Source: a bacterium (GTDB lineage: Bacteria; Patescibacteriota; Minisyncoccia; UBA11713; 2-01-FULL-45-33). From it: DNA of 33,248 nt. Both the position numbers and the translations under genes were made by a program. Shown here in pieces: positions 1-7,916 of this stretch. The notes below the pieces were generated by a model. The model saw only the letters and a list, made by a program, of their open reading frames with translations, ran no database searches and was not told the origin of the DNA. The stretch's first letter is position 1. Each line of letters opens with the position of its first letter. The DNA lies in NCBI GenBank assembly GCA_030648495.1, contig JAUSHV010000033.1:1-33248 (forward strand). The letters run 5' to 3'.

Positions 1-223
1 AAACTTTTATATTTTGAGACTTCAAATTTGCTACGGCTTTGTCCAGAACCTCCAAATTTTTTTCCACGGAACACAATCCGCCTGTTGAAATCGGTCCGCA
101 GACCATGGCAACCGGTCCTGGCTGCATTTTTTCAAGCACTAGCATTGCTTTGTCGGATAGGCACGGAAAACTAGAACATGGTTCAAGATTTTTTAAATCT
201 TCCGGAGTCCAAAATGGTCCCAT
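1..223 (-). CDS. Partial CDS, unknown function, C-terminus beyond window
   Basis: An open frame starts at ATG 223 and runs off the left edge, so only the first 74 codons are present. A strong purine-rich ribosome binding site (GGGGGG) sits a few bases upstream, and a good sigma70-type promoter lies at 247-275, so the start is well supported. The peptide contains the segment MVCGPISTGG followed by an amphipathic helix (VEKNLEVLDKAVANLKSQ). The GPISTGG signature loosely recalls the N-terminal nucleotide-binding turn of DUF4406/nucleoside deoxyribosyltransferase-like folds, but that is a guess from pattern only. No signal peptide or membrane segment is visible. I do not recognise the family with certainty. 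Confidence 0.75.
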   Translation of the reverse strand, partial: MGPFWTPEDLKNLEPCSSFPCLSDKAMLVLEKMQPGPVAMVCGPISTGGLCSVEKNLEVLDKAVANLKSQNIKV

Positions 224-246
224 TAAGCACCCCCCAATCTTTTTAG

Positions 247-275
247 AGTATATCACGTAATAATAATTTTGGCAA
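247..275 (-). promoter_or_regulatory. Sigma70-type promoter for the first partial gene
   Basis: On the minus strand, -35 TTGCCA (275-270), a 17-nt spacer and -10 TATACT (252-247) preceded by TGA (extended -10). The predicted transcription start near 240 leaves a leader of about 17 nt that holds the G-rich ribosome binding site of the gene at 223. Confidence 0.7.
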
Positions 276-284
276 GAGAAAAAG

Positions 285-307
285 AAAAACGCCGGAAAGG
301 CGTTTTT
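285..307. terminator. Bidirectional rho-independent terminator
   Basis: Perfect 9-bp stem AAAAACGCC / GGCGTTTTT with a 5-nt loop. On the minus strand the T-run follows the stem directly after the stop codon of the 306-680 gene, so it ends that transcript just before the next promoter (247-275). Confidence 0.85.
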
Positions 308-680
308 ATATTGCGAGTAGAAGAATTTCTACCAAGCCGAGCTTATCCAATTCTTTTCGAAGTGCGCTTTTTTTGGTTTCCAATTTTTGAATTTCATCAT
401 TTATGTCTTTTATTTTTTTTGAGAGAATTTTGGTTTTTTCAAGATCAATCTTGCCTTCAAGATATTCTGTTAACAAGTTGATATGGTTGCTCACCCTATT
501 AATAGAGGTTTGAATGTCGCTCTCGGCGCGTTCAAGCGAAGCCGCGCATAATTCGCTACCATATTCATTCCAAGCGGATTTGTTAAATTCTTTCTTAGCT
601 TTTAATTTTTTTTCAAACCGAGCCTTCTCTTCTTTAAGTCTCTCAATTTCTCGAGCTATCTTTTGATTGATTGTGGCCAC
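306..680 (-). CDS. Small coiled-coil protein, unknown function
   Basis: A 124-residue protein that is almost entirely charged heptad-like helix (Glu/Lys/Leu rich). It starts with INQKIAREIERLKEEKARFEKKLKAKKEF and ends in a second coil (IKDINDEIQKLETKKSALRKELDKLG). Two GTG codons could start it, at 686 and 680. The GTG at 680 is preferred because AAGGGG lies 5 nt upstream of it, while the same motif would overlap the 686 start. There are no membrane segments or catalytic motifs. It has its own promoter (704-731) after nusA and a terminator (285-307) at its stop codon, so it is a single-gene transcript. Its function is unknown. Confidence 0.75.
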   Translation of the reverse strand: MATINQKIAREIERLKEEKARFEKKLKAKKEFNKSAWNEYGSELCAASLERAESDIQTSINRVSNHINLLTEYLEGKIDLEKTKILSKKIKDINDEIQKLETKKSALRKELDKLGLVEILLLAI

Positions 681-703
681 GCACACCCCTTTAATCTAAA
701 AGC

Positions 704-731
704 ATTCTAACGCCTAGAAAAATTTTGTCCA
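704..731 (-). promoter_or_regulatory. Promoter of the coiled-coil gene
   Basis: Minus strand: -35 TGGACA (731-726), 16-nt spacer, -10 TAGAAT (709-704), about 23 nt before the chosen GTG start and just after the nusA stop codon. It matches the consensus well. Confidence 0.55.
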
Positions 732-734
732 GAC

Positions 735-2042
735 TTACTCCGCAGAGATGCCTTCTCCCGAAACATCCCCCTCTGTGTTGGCTTCGGCCACGGTTTCGCC
801 TGTTTTTGAACGGATATCTATTTTATAGCCCGTGAGCTTTGCCGCAAGCCGGACATTTTGTCCGCCTTTGCCTATGGCGAGTGAAAGCTGTTCTTCGGCA
901 ACGGTAACTTTGGCATGTTTTCTTTCTTCATCAATATCTACTTCCAAAATTTTTGCGGGGGAAAGAGAAGCAGAAATATATTTTTCAGAATTGTCGTTGT
1001 AAGGAATGATATCTATTTTTTCTCCGCCAAGTTCGGCGATTACAGTGCTGACCCTTACTCCCTTTTGCCCGACGCATGAGCCGACGGGATCGATATGCTC
1101 TTCGTTTGAGGCAACGGCTATTTTTGTTCGAGACCCCGCTTCGCGGGCGATATTTTTTATCTCAACCACGCCCGAGGCTATTTCAGGAACTTCCATTTCA
1201 AATAATTTTGCGACAAATTTAGGATGAGAACGCGAAAGATATATTGAGGGGCCTCTCTGACTTTTGTCTACTTTGAGAAGCAAGGACTTAATTCGCTCTC
1301 CAACGCGGTATCTTTCTCCACGGACTTGTTCGTCGGGCGGCAGAAGGCCTATTGAACGGACCAAATCCAAAAACACGAAGCGGCCTTCTATTCTTTGGAC
1401 TATGCCGCTCACTATTTCGCCTTCACGGCCGGAGAATTCATCATAAATAGAATCGCGTTCCGCTTCACGGATTCTTTGTAAAATAACTTGTTTGGCGGTT
1501 TGTGCGGCGATTCTTCCATAGTCTTCTTTTGTCTCAAGCGGAAAAGTAAGTTCGTCTCCCGGTTTTATACTCACCGCTTTCAGCGGGACCCCGCCAGCGG
1601 CGGTGGCCTTTTTTATTTTTTTGGCTTCGCCGATCATTATGTGGCGGTCTTCATTGAAGCGGACCTTTTTGATTTCATTTGTATCTCCTTCTTCTGTGAC
1701 AACGTCTTCTCTGGCTTCCCGCGCCGCTTCTCTTGCTTCGTCGCGCTCGCTTTTATATTCGGGAGCGTAAGCCCCAGCGGCTTCTCTTACGGCTTCCTCC
1801 GCTGCGATCTCTTCTCCGGACTTTATCATTGATTCATCAACCACGGTTTTAACCTGCCAAAAAGATGCCTCTCCTGTGGCAGTATCGAATTTTGACCTCA
1901 CAACTTGAGTCTTTTTGCCGTAATCTTTTTTGTAAGCGGCGGCAAGGGCCATTTCTATGGTCTCGATGATCTTTTCCTTGGAAATGCCCTTGTCCTGTGC
2001 CAGTTGGTCGAGTGCTGCGTTGAGATTTTTTAGGTCTAACAT
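735..2042 (-). CDS. nusA: Transcription termination/antitermination factor NusA
   Basis: NusA binds RNA polymerase and nascent RNA, controlling pausing, termination and antitermination. The 435 residues show the usual order: an N-terminal polymerase-binding domain (MLDLKNLNAALDQLAQDKGI..., about 1-190), an S1 domain (about 207-270, GEIVSGIVQRIEGRFVFLDL), KH1 with GQKG (325-328) and KH2 with GKGG (391-394). It lacks the C-terminal acidic repeats of E. coli NusA and ends in a short acidic tail. The N-terminal domain carries an unusually long charged stretch (about 75-150) rich in EAREAAREAR. A GC-rich palindromic stretch encodes part of this region (1585-1612). The usual partners rimP and infB are not adjacent here. 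No Shine-Dalgarno sequence precedes ATG 2042; TATAAA ends 5 nt upstream. Confidence 0.97.
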   Translation of the reverse strand: MLDLKNLNAALDQLAQDKGISKEKIIETIEMALAAAYKKDYGKKTQVVRSKFDTATGEASFWQVKTVVDESMIKSGEEIAAEEAVREAAGAYAPEYKSERDEAREAAREAREDVVTEEGDTNEIKKVRFNEDRHIMIGEAKKIKKATAAGGVPLKAVSIKPGDELTFPLETKEDYGRIAAQTAKQVILQRIREAERDSIYDEFSGREGEIVSGIVQRIEGRFVFLDLVRSIGLLPPDEQVRGERYRVGERIKSLLLKVDKSQRGPSIYLSRSHPKFVAKLFEMEVPEIASGVVEIKNIAREAGSRTKIAVASNEEHIDPVGSCVGQKGVRVSTVIAELGGEKIDIIPYNDNSEKYISASLSPAKILEVDIDEERKHAKVTVAEEQLSLAIGKGGQNVRLAAKLTGYKIDIRSKTGETVAEANTEGDVSGEGISAE

Positions 2043-2104
2043 TGGTTTTTATAAATGTTTAATAATAAAAGCCCATTTTCAAAATGGACCGTAAGCTAAG
2101 CCTA

Positions 2105-2135
2105 GCGCAAGCATAGCAATGTGTCAAGCTTGCGC
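2105..2135. promoter_or_regulatory. Inverted repeat overlapping kinase promoter, possible operator
   Basis: Perfect 8-bp arms GCGCAAGC (2105-2112) and GCTTGCGC (2128-2135) with a 15-nt spacer, between the divergent nusA and kinase genes. The right arm lies in the -35/-10 spacer of the kinase promoter and the left arm upstream of it, as a repressor or activator site would. Binding by a regulator is inferred from position only. Confidence 0.4.
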
Positions 2136-2141
2136 AAAGAA

Positions 2142-2150
2142 TGCTATAAT
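2142..2150 (+). promoter_or_regulatory. Extended -10 promoter of the sensor kinase
   Basis: TGCTATAAT, a consensus extended -10, ends 7 nt before ATG 2158. Transcription would begin at or next to the A of the start codon, giving a leaderless mRNA. There is no Shine-Dalgarno sequence. Confidence 0.75.
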
Positions 2151-2157
2151 TCTCTAT

Positions 2158-3129
2158 ATGGTGCAAAGCAGTCGGTTTGACAGCTTGAATTTGAATAAGA
2201 TATGTGGGAAATATCGGGTCAGCCTTTGGCAATGCCCGCAATTTTTGTTTTTAGTAATGGGCATGGTGATAATAGTTGCGATAATATCGGCCTATGTTGT
2301 TGCGAGCAAATACCAGGAGCCGGAGCTGGCGGCGGTTTCCGTGCTTATCCTGGCGGTGGTGCTTTTTGTAGTAGGACATATGATAATTTCAGCGTTTGAA
2401 AAAGTCGCCACAGCTTCTTTATCCAAATCAGAATTTATCAGTATTATGTCGCATCAATTAAGGAGTCCGCTTTCGGCGGTCAAGTGGCAATTAAATATGA
2501 TGCTTTCCGGTGACGGAAATGCCGCCGTGTCGAACGAGTCGCGTAACTTCCTTGAGGCCATTTACGACCAGAACGAACGCATGATACGCGCGGTAAACGA
2601 TCTTTTGGAGGTAAACCGCATAGAAGACGGAGATCTGGTTATGCGCCCATCACTTTTCTCTCTTTTTGCTCTTACCGGCCGGGTAGCCGGCGAATTTGAA
2701 AAATTTTCTTTAGTGAATAATACTAAAATCAGCATATTGGCCCAAAAAGATTTGCCGATGGTGTATGCTGATGAGGAGCGCATAAGACGGGTAATGGAAC
2801 ATTTGATAGATAACGCGGTTCGCTACAGCGCCCAAAAAGGAGATATTGCTATAAGCTTGGAGAAAAAAAACGACAATGTTCTCTGCAAGATTAGCGACCA
2901 GGGGACAGGGATATCGGATTCGGAAAAAACAAGGGTGTTCGATAAATTTTTCCGTTCAGTGAACGCAGCCAGGTACCAAACCGAAGGTAGCGGCGTGGGT
3001 TTGTTCATCGCAAAATCGATAATCAAATTATCCGGAGGGGAAATCGGATTTTCTTCTCTGCTCGGGAAAGGGTCGATTTTTTGGTTCATATTGCCTGTCC
3101 GCCGAGGAGGCGGGCCAATTAATAATTAA
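2158..3129 (+). CDS. Membrane sensor histidine kinase
   Basis: A 323-residue two-component kinase. Two membrane helices (about 29-50 and 57-77) with almost no extracellular loop are followed by the HisKA domain with phospho-acceptor His99 in SHQLRSPLSAVKW. The HATPase domain has an N-box (HLIDNAVRYS), G1 (DQGTGIS) and G2 (GSGVGLF). The tiny external part suggests that it senses a membrane or internal signal. The start at 2158 is chosen over an upstream in-frame ATG (2119) because the extended -10 at 2142-2150 places transcription at this ATG. It is followed after 12 nt by a response regulator and then by the pilus genes, suggesting control of pilus or DNA uptake (inference). The last codons include a GC-rich near-palindrome (3101-3116) and an AT repeat. 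Confidence 0.93.
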   Translation: MVQSSRFDSLNLNKICGKYRVSLWQCPQFLFLVMGMVIIVAIISAYVVASKYQEPELAAVSVLILAVVLFVVGHMIISAFEKVATASLSKSEFISIMSHQLRSPLSAVKWQLNMMLSGDGNAAVSNESRNFLEAIYDQNERMIRAVNDLLEVNRIEDGDLVMRPSLFSLFALTGRVAGEFEKFSLVNNTKISILAQKDLPMVYADEERIRRVMEHLIDNAVRYSAQKGDIAISLEKKNDNVLCKISDQGTGISDSEKTRVFDKFFRSVNAARYQTEGSGVGLFIAKSIIKLSGGEIGFSSLLGKGSIFWFILPVRRGGGPINN

Positions 3130-3141
3130 TAATTAAAAAAT

Positions 3142-3516
3142 ATGAAAAAGATACTGTTTGTGGAAGACGAAGAATCTTTGCAAAAATCATTAGGGGCGGC
3201 GCTTGAGGAGCAAAATTACCAGGTTTTCAGGGCTTTGGACGGTGAGGCCGGCCTTAGCCTGGCAAAAAAAGAACTGCCCGCCCTTATTTTATTGGACCTG
3301 ATACTGCCAAAAAAGAACGGATTCGAGGTGTTGTCCGAGCTGAAGAGCGATCCCTCCACCAAAAATATCCCGATAATAGTTTTGACCAATCTGGAGGGGT
3401 CCGCGGATGTAGAGAGGGCGCTTACCTCGGGCGCGACAACTTATTTGGTGAAAGCCAATTATACTTTGCAGGATGTTATAGCAAAGATTGAAGGAGTTTT
3501 AAGCCACTCAAAATAA
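3142..3516 (+). CDS. Single-domain response regulator (CheY/PilH-like)
   Basis: A 124-residue receiver domain with no output domain. The phospho-acceptor is Asp52 in ALILLDLILPKKNG. The acidic pocket is at E8-E10 (FVEDEE), the conserved Thr is T82 (IVLTNL) and the conserved Lys is K104 (YLVKAN). It lies 12 nt after the kinase and 15 nt before pilB, so it is most likely phosphorylated by the upstream kinase. With no DNA-binding domain it must act by protein contact, plausibly on the adjacent pilus motor as PilG/PilH do elsewhere (inference). No Shine-Dalgarno sequence is visible. Confidence 0.93.
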   Translation: MKKILFVEDEESLQKSLGAALEEQNYQVFRALDGEAGLSLAKKELPALILLDLILPKKNGFEVLSELKSDPSTKNIPIIVLTNLEGSADVERALTSGATTYLVKANYTLQDVIAKIEGVLSHSK

Positions 3517-3531
3517 TTTTTTTAATAAAGA

Positions 3532-5286
3532 ATGAAGATAGAACAGCAACAATTTAAAGCCTTTTTATTGGATTCGGAGCTTGTCAGTGCCACCGACATA
3601 GAAAAAGCCGAAAAAGAATCTAAATCCGGCGGGAAAAATATCGAAGATATTTTGCTGGCAGAAAAAAAAATCTCTGACGCAGACATAGCGCGCATTAAAG
3701 CTTATATTTTAGGCATCCCTTTTGTTAATCTTGAGGACGAGAAAATCGATCCTAAGATTTTGGCGATAATTCCCGAGCCAATTGCTAAAAAAAATAATAT
3801 TGTCTCGTTCAAAAAAAATGGAAATTTGCTGGAGGTAGCCATGCTTGATCCGGAGGACCTCGAAACCATTGAATTCATCAAGAAAAAATCTGACCTAAAA
3901 ATACTGCCTCGCCTAACCAACGCGGCTTCGATAAAAAAAGTGCTCTCGCAGTATCAAAAAAGCCTTGAAGTCGAGTTCGGCGATATTATCAAAAACGAAA
4001 CGGAAAAAACGCTGATATCGGTTGCGCAGGAAGAAGGAAAGGAAATTAGCGAGGAAGATCTGAAAAAAATAGCCGAAGACTTGCCGATAATTAAGATAGT
4101 GGATACTTTGCTGCGCCACGCAATTTTGGGACGCGCTTCCGATATACATATAGAACCTATGGAAAAAGAAGTACTTGTCCGTTACCGTATCGACGGGATC
4201 CTTCACGAGGCGATGGTTTTGCCCGCGCAAGTTGCGCCCGGAATCGTCGCCCGCATAAAAGTGCTTTCAAATCTTAAATTAGACGAACATAGGCTTCCCC
4301 AGGATGGGCGTTTCAAAATCGAAACACCGGAATATAAAATTTCTTTTCGCGTGTCGGTGCTCCCGGTTTTTGACGGCGAAAAGATAGTTATGAGGCTGCT
4401 CCCCGAAAGTAGCAAAGGATTTACTTTTGAAGAATTATCGTTTCATGGCGAAGACCTGGAAAAATTGCATAAGTATATAAAAAGGCCTGTAGGCATGATA
4501 CTGGCAACCGGGCCGACCGGCTCAGGAAAAACAACAACTCTTTACTCGGTGCTTTCTGTGCTAAATACCCCGGGGGTGAATATTTCAACCATTGAAGATC
4601 CTATTGAGTATAGAATGCCCCGTATAAATCAGACGCAAGTGCGTCCTGAAATAGGCTTTTCTTTTGCTAATGGCATGAGGACACTCGTTCGCCAGGACCC
4701 GGATATTATGATGATTGGAGAGATACGCGATGAAGAAACCGCGGGACTAGCCATCAATGCCGCTTTGACCGGGCATTTGGTAGTAGCGACCCTACATACG
4801 AATTCTGCTGCAGGCGCTCTTCCGAGACTACTCGACATGCATATTGAACCATTTTTGATAGTTTCCACGGTAAACGTTATCATTGGTCAGCGGCTTGTGC
4901 GAAAACTTTGCAAGGACAACATTGAATACAAATTGTCGGATGCGGAATTTAAGAGTCTTTCAAAAGAGGTGGATATGAACCGAGTTCTTGATTTTCTTAA
5001 GAAAGAAAAAATCGTCGCTCCAAAAACGGAATGGAAAGACATTTCGTTTTTTAAGCCAAAGCCTGCCGGAGAATGTCCAGATGGATACTCGAGCCGTATT
5101 GGCATACATGAGGTTTTGGAAGTGACTTCAACAATCAAAAATTTAATAATGCAAAACGCTACCGGTGATGATATAGAAAAACAAGCCAAGTCCGAAGGAA
5201 TGATGACCATGATGGAAGATGGCATCTTCAAATGCGTCCAAGGACTTACAACAATTGAAGAGATTTTGAGGGTGACCAGGGAGTAA
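3532..5286 (+). CDS. pilB: Type IV pilus assembly ATPase PilB (GspE family)
   Basis: A cytoplasmic hexameric ATPase that powers pilus extension. The 584 residues contain an N-terminal T2SSE_N/MshEN-type domain (about 1-150), then the secretion ATPase core. Walker A is GPTGSGKT (327-334), the Asp box STIEDPIEYR, Walker B DPDIMMIGEIRD (389-400, with E397) and the His box ALTGHLVVATLHTNSA. PilB/GspE proteins usually carry two CxxC pairs before the last helices. Here only single cysteines remain (LCKDN and ECPDGY), so the zinc site looks degenerate. It follows the response regulator by 15 nt. The next gene in the locus, pilC, begins only after a 391-nt gap that holds a minus-strand gene. No pilT retraction ATPase is in the window. 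Confidence 0.96.
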   Translation: MKIEQQQFKAFLLDSELVSATDIEKAEKESKSGGKNIEDILLAEKKISDADIARIKAYILGIPFVNLEDEKIDPKILAIIPEPIAKKNNIVSFKKNGNLLEVAMLDPEDLETIEFIKKKSDLKILPRLTNAASIKKVLSQYQKSLEVEFGDIIKNETEKTLISVAQEEGKEISEEDLKKIAEDLPIIKIVDTLLRHAILGRASDIHIEPMEKEVLVRYRIDGILHEAMVLPAQVAPGIVARIKVLSNLKLDEHRLPQDGRFKIETPEYKISFRVSVLPVFDGEKIVMRLLPESSKGFTFEELSFHGEDLEKLHKYIKRPVGMILATGPTGSGKTTTLYSVLSVLNTPGVNISTIEDPIEYRMPRINQTQVRPEIGFSFANGMRTLVRQDPDIMMIGEIRDEETAGLAINAALTGHLVVATLHTNSAAGALPRLLDMHIEPFLIVSTVNVIIGQRLVRKLCKDNIEYKLSDAEFKSLSKEVDMNRVLDFLKKEKIVAPKTEWKDISFFKPKPAGECPDGYSSRIGIHEVLEVTSTIKNLIMQNATGDDIEKQAKSEGMMTMMEDGIFKCVQGLTTIEEILRVTRE

Positions 5287-5338
5287 TATTGTTTAGTTTA
5301 ATAAAAAACACCAATTTGTTTTTGATGTTTTCTAGGTT

Positions 5339-5596
5339 CTATTTCCCAATATTTAAATAGAACTTAATGCTATTTCTGTGCGCTACTGGCAAATTACTAT
5401 AATTAGTATCAGTCCAGCGATCAATGCTTTTAAGTCCGAATCGTTTAGCGTCTGTAATAATCTGTTTTCTCTGTGTTTCGGAAACCCCAATCTGATTTAA
5501 GAATCGTTGGAATATGAGTATCTCATTTTGCCGCTCCATAGAAATACAAAAAATTATAAAAATTACGGCCAATAAAATAACTAAGGCTATACCCAT
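5339..5596 (-). CDS. Small membrane-anchored protein, unknown, antisense inside pilus locus
   Basis: An 85-residue protein with one N-terminal hydrophobic helix (MGIALVILLAVIFIIFCISM) followed by a basic soluble part (FLNQIGVSETQRKQIITDAKRFGLKSIDRWTDTNY). It is opposite in strand to its neighbours and fills the gap between pilB and pilC. It is unlikely to be a chance frame because a near-perfect Shine-Dalgarno sequence (GGGAGG) lies 6 nt before ATG 5596. A plausible promoter precedes it on the minus strand (-35 TTGCAA, 17 nt, TATGTA with a TGC extension). No family is recognised. Its strong ribosome binding site contrasts with the SD-less pilus genes around it, so it may be a later insertion. 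Confidence 0.7.
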   Translation of the reverse strand: MGIALVILLAVIFIIFCISMERQNEILIFQRFLNQIGVSETQRKQIITDAKRFGLKSIDRWTDTNYSNLPVAHRNSIKFYLNIGK

Positions 5597-5660
5597 ATAT
5601 TCCTCCCTTTTGATATTCTAACTAATACATAGCAGGAATTACATAATTTTGCAAACAAGA

Positions 5661-5669
5661 TGTTATAAT
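5661..5669 (+). promoter_or_regulatory. Extended -10 promoter of pilC
   Basis: TGTTATAAT ends 8 nt before ATG 5678, predicting a leaderless or 1-2 nt leader transcript. It restarts transcription after the antisense gene and would drive pilC and the pilin genes. Confidence 0.7.
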
Positions 5670-5677
5670 AAGTCTAT

Positions 5678-6913
5678 ATGCCGCTTTATCATTATAAAGG
5701 CAGGGATTCCTCCGGAGCCGAAACTGAGGGTGACAGAGATTCCAAAGACCAGTACGAGCTTGCGAAAACGCTTCGAGCGGAAGGATTTTTACCTACATAT
5801 ATAGTAGATGCTAAAAAGAATAAAGGAGGCTTATTCGGAAAAAAATTCAAACCCGGTGATTATATTCCTTCGTTCCTAAAGCGTATAAAGCTGGAGGAAA
5901 AAATGAATTTTGCCAGAAATACCGCCGTAATGGTTGGGGCGGGGCTTTCGCTGACCAAAGCTCTGGAAGTTATGACGCGCCAAACGGAAAACGAAAAATT
6001 TAAAGGGATAATACTTTCAATGGTGGAGACGATTAAGCGTGGAAAAACATTCGCCGAGGCGCTCAGCGAATTCCCGGCCGTTTTCCCGAAATATTTTCAG
6101 GAGATGGTGAGGGCGGGAGAAAAGTCAGGAAAATTGGAAGGGTCTTTGAAATTAGTGGCGATGCAGTTAAAAAAAGATTACACGCTGCGCCGCAAAGTAA
6201 GAAGTGCAATGATTTATCCTGCGGTTATTGTTGTTGCAATGATAGGCATAGGCATATTGATGCTTATCTATGTTGTGCCGACCTTGATTTCAACTTTTGA
6301 AGAATTAAAAGTGGAGCTGCCGCTCTCGACCAGAATTGTTATTTTCCTTAGCAGGTCGCTTTTACAAAGCGGAATTTTTGTAGCTGTCGGCGCATGCATT
6401 TTGGGTTATTTTCTGGTTCGTTTTTTAAAAAGTGTCATGGGAAAGAATTTTTTGGATTGGGGTTTTACTCACGCACCGATGTTAAAAGGAATAAATCAAA
6501 AACTGAACTCCGCGCGCACTTGCCGTACGTTAAGCTCGCTTCTTTCTTCGGGAGTAGATGTTTTGGAGGCGCTCTTAATTACCAAAGGGGTTTTACAGAA
6601 CCATTATTTCCAGAATGTTTTGAGCGATGCGAGGGAACGGATACAAAAAGGAGAAACTATTTCGAAAGCTTTTTTGGCCGCCGAATATTTTCCCCCATTG
6701 GTAGGCGAAATGATGGCCGTTGGCGAGGAGACCGGCGAACTTTCAAAAATGCTGTTGCGGCTGGCGATGTTCTATGAAACCGAAGTTTCGGCGGCGACCA
6801 AAGACCTTTCAACAGTCATTGAGCCCTTGCTTATGATAATTATCGGAATAGTAGTCGGTTTTTTCGCCATATCAATGATTTCGCCGATGTATAACTTGTC
6901 CGGAGTAATTTAA
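5678..6913 (+). CDS. pilC: Type IV pilus inner-membrane platform protein PilC
   Basis: A 411-residue polytopic platform protein that couples the PilB motor to pilin insertion. The N-terminus MPLYHYKGRDSSGAETEGDRD is typical of the family. Two T2SSF (GspF) repeats lie at about 70-192 and 274-400, each with the AGEKSGKLEGSL or VGEETGELSKML signature. Membrane helices are visible near 172-198, 228-250 and at the C-terminus (PLLMIIIGIVVGFFAISM). The pseudopilin gene starts 2 nt after the stop codon. Its own promoter lies at 5661-5669. Confidence 0.96.
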   Translation: MPLYHYKGRDSSGAETEGDRDSKDQYELAKTLRAEGFLPTYIVDAKKNKGGLFGKKFKPGDYIPSFLKRIKLEEKMNFARNTAVMVGAGLSLTKALEVMTRQTENEKFKGIILSMVETIKRGKTFAEALSEFPAVFPKYFQEMVRAGEKSGKLEGSLKLVAMQLKKDYTLRRKVRSAMIYPAVIVVAMIGIGILMLIYVVPTLISTFEELKVELPLSTRIVIFLSRSLLQSGIFVAVGACILGYFLVRFLKSVMGKNFLDWGFTHAPMLKGINQKLNSARTCRTLSSLLSSGVDVLEALLITKGVLQNHYFQNVLSDARERIQKGETISKAFLAAEYFPPLVGEMMAVGEETGELSKMLLRLAMFYETEVSAATKDLSTVIEPLLMIIIGIVVGFFAISMISPMYNLSGVI

Positions 6914-6915
6914 AT

Positions 6916-7362
6916 ATGAAGGGATTCACACTGTTAGAGGCATTGGTCAGTATTGCAATAATCGTTATGCTGGCGGCGTTAACATTTTCGGTAATGTCTT
7001 CTTTCGGAGAATCAAACAAATTAACGGAAGCAAATTCAGGGGTTATCGGCCTGTTGCGGGACGCCCGGTCCAGAACACTCGCGTCTGAATTTAGCTCCAA
7101 TTTCGGAGTGCATTTTGAAAATACCAGAGCGGTGCTGTTCCGGGGAGACGTTTATGATTCGGCAAGTCCGGCAAACGAGCCGTATTTATTGCCTCCGAGC
7201 ATAGAAATCAGCGCAATAGACCTGACCGCGGGCGCGGTTGATACTGTATTTACCAGACTCTACGGCACAACAACGGCTTCAGGCACGGTAACTCTGAGGT
7301 CCAGATCTGTTCCGGCCAAGACTCATACGGTTTCTATATATTCAACAGGCGGTATTAAGTAG
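6916..7362 (+). CDS. Type IV pilin-like protein (minor pilin/pseudopilin)
   Basis: A 148-residue prepilin with a very short leader and a class III cleavage motif: MKG|FTLLEALVSIAIIVMLAAL, with Glu at mature position 5, followed by one hydrophobic helix and a small beta-rich globular domain. The layout is like GspH/FimT pseudopilins. A prepilin peptidase is required but is not encoded in this window. The gene follows pilC by 2 nt. No cysteines are present in the globular part, so no disulfide-bonded D-region is expected. Confidence 0.88.
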   Translation: MKGFTLLEALVSIAIIVMLAALTFSVMSSFGESNKLTEANSGVIGLLRDARSRTLASEFSSNFGVHFENTRAVLFRGDVYDSASPANEPYLLPPSIEISAIDLTAGAVDTVFTRLYGTTTASGTVTLRSRSVPAKTHTVSIYSTGGIK

Positions 7363-7374
7363 CCGGGCGCGGTG

Positions 7375-7383
7375 TGTTAAAAT
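7375..7383 (+). promoter_or_regulatory. Extended -10 promoter of the second pilin-like gene
   Basis: TGTTAAAAT ends 7 nt before ATG 7391, giving a predicted leaderless start inside the pilus cluster. It would allow the later genes to be expressed independently of pilC. Confidence 0.55.
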
Positions 7384-7390
7384 TAAGCTA

Positions 7391-7885
7391 ATGGGGAAAA
7401 CTAAGATAAACAGCGGTTTCGGTGTAATTGAAGTTTTAGTGGCCGCCACGATAATCAGTACCGCCATTTTTTCGCTTTTTAATGTTTTTGTGCTGGCCGC
7501 CAGGCTGTCGGAGGAATCCGCGGATAAAATACGCGCAAATTTTTTGGCCGAAGAAGGGCTTGAAGCACTGCGGTATTTAAGAGACGAAAGCTGGCAGTCA
7601 AATTTAGCGGCCTTAAGCGCCGGCACGAATTATTATTTGTCTTTTGACGGCGGTACGTCGGAGTGGAGCATCGGAACTTCAAATCCCGGCGCGATAGATT
7701 CGGTATTTACGCGGACAATTACGCCGGCGAATGTTTCAAGGGATTCATCCGATAATATTGTTTCCGCCGGCGGAACGAACGACCCGAATACCAAACTGTT
7801 CAGTGTCCGGGTAACCTGGTTGGAGCATGGCGCGCTTCAAAGTTTAGTATTGAGCACTTATTTAGCGGATATTTATAATAAATGA
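7391..7885 (+). CDS. Type IV pilin-like protein (PilV-like)
   Basis: A 164-residue prepilin. The leader MGKTKINSG is followed by FGVIEVLVAATIISTAIFSLF, with cleavage after Gly9 and Glu at mature position 5. The helix continues into AEEGLEALRYLRDESW, the conserved region common in PilV/minor pilins, and then a Thr/Ser-rich beta domain. It is separated from the previous gene by 28 nt that contain a -10 element. It probably forms a minor-pilin tip complex with its neighbours (inference). Confidence 0.85.
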   Translation: MGKTKINSGFGVIEVLVAATIISTAIFSLFNVFVLAARLSEESADKIRANFLAEEGLEALRYLRDESWQSNLAALSAGTNYYLSFDGGTSEWSIGTSNPGAIDSVFTRTITPANVSRDSSDNIVSAGGTNDPNTKLFSVRVTWLEHGALQSLVLSTYLADIYNK

Positions 7886-7916
7886 TTCACCCCGTTAGAA
7901 AATTTTGAATCGTGTT

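Noticed and set aside
3117-3141. AT-rich repeat between the kinase and regulator as a CRISPR-like or phase-variable tract
   Set aside because: It has only about three short ATTAATA-type units at a gene junction, with no spacers.
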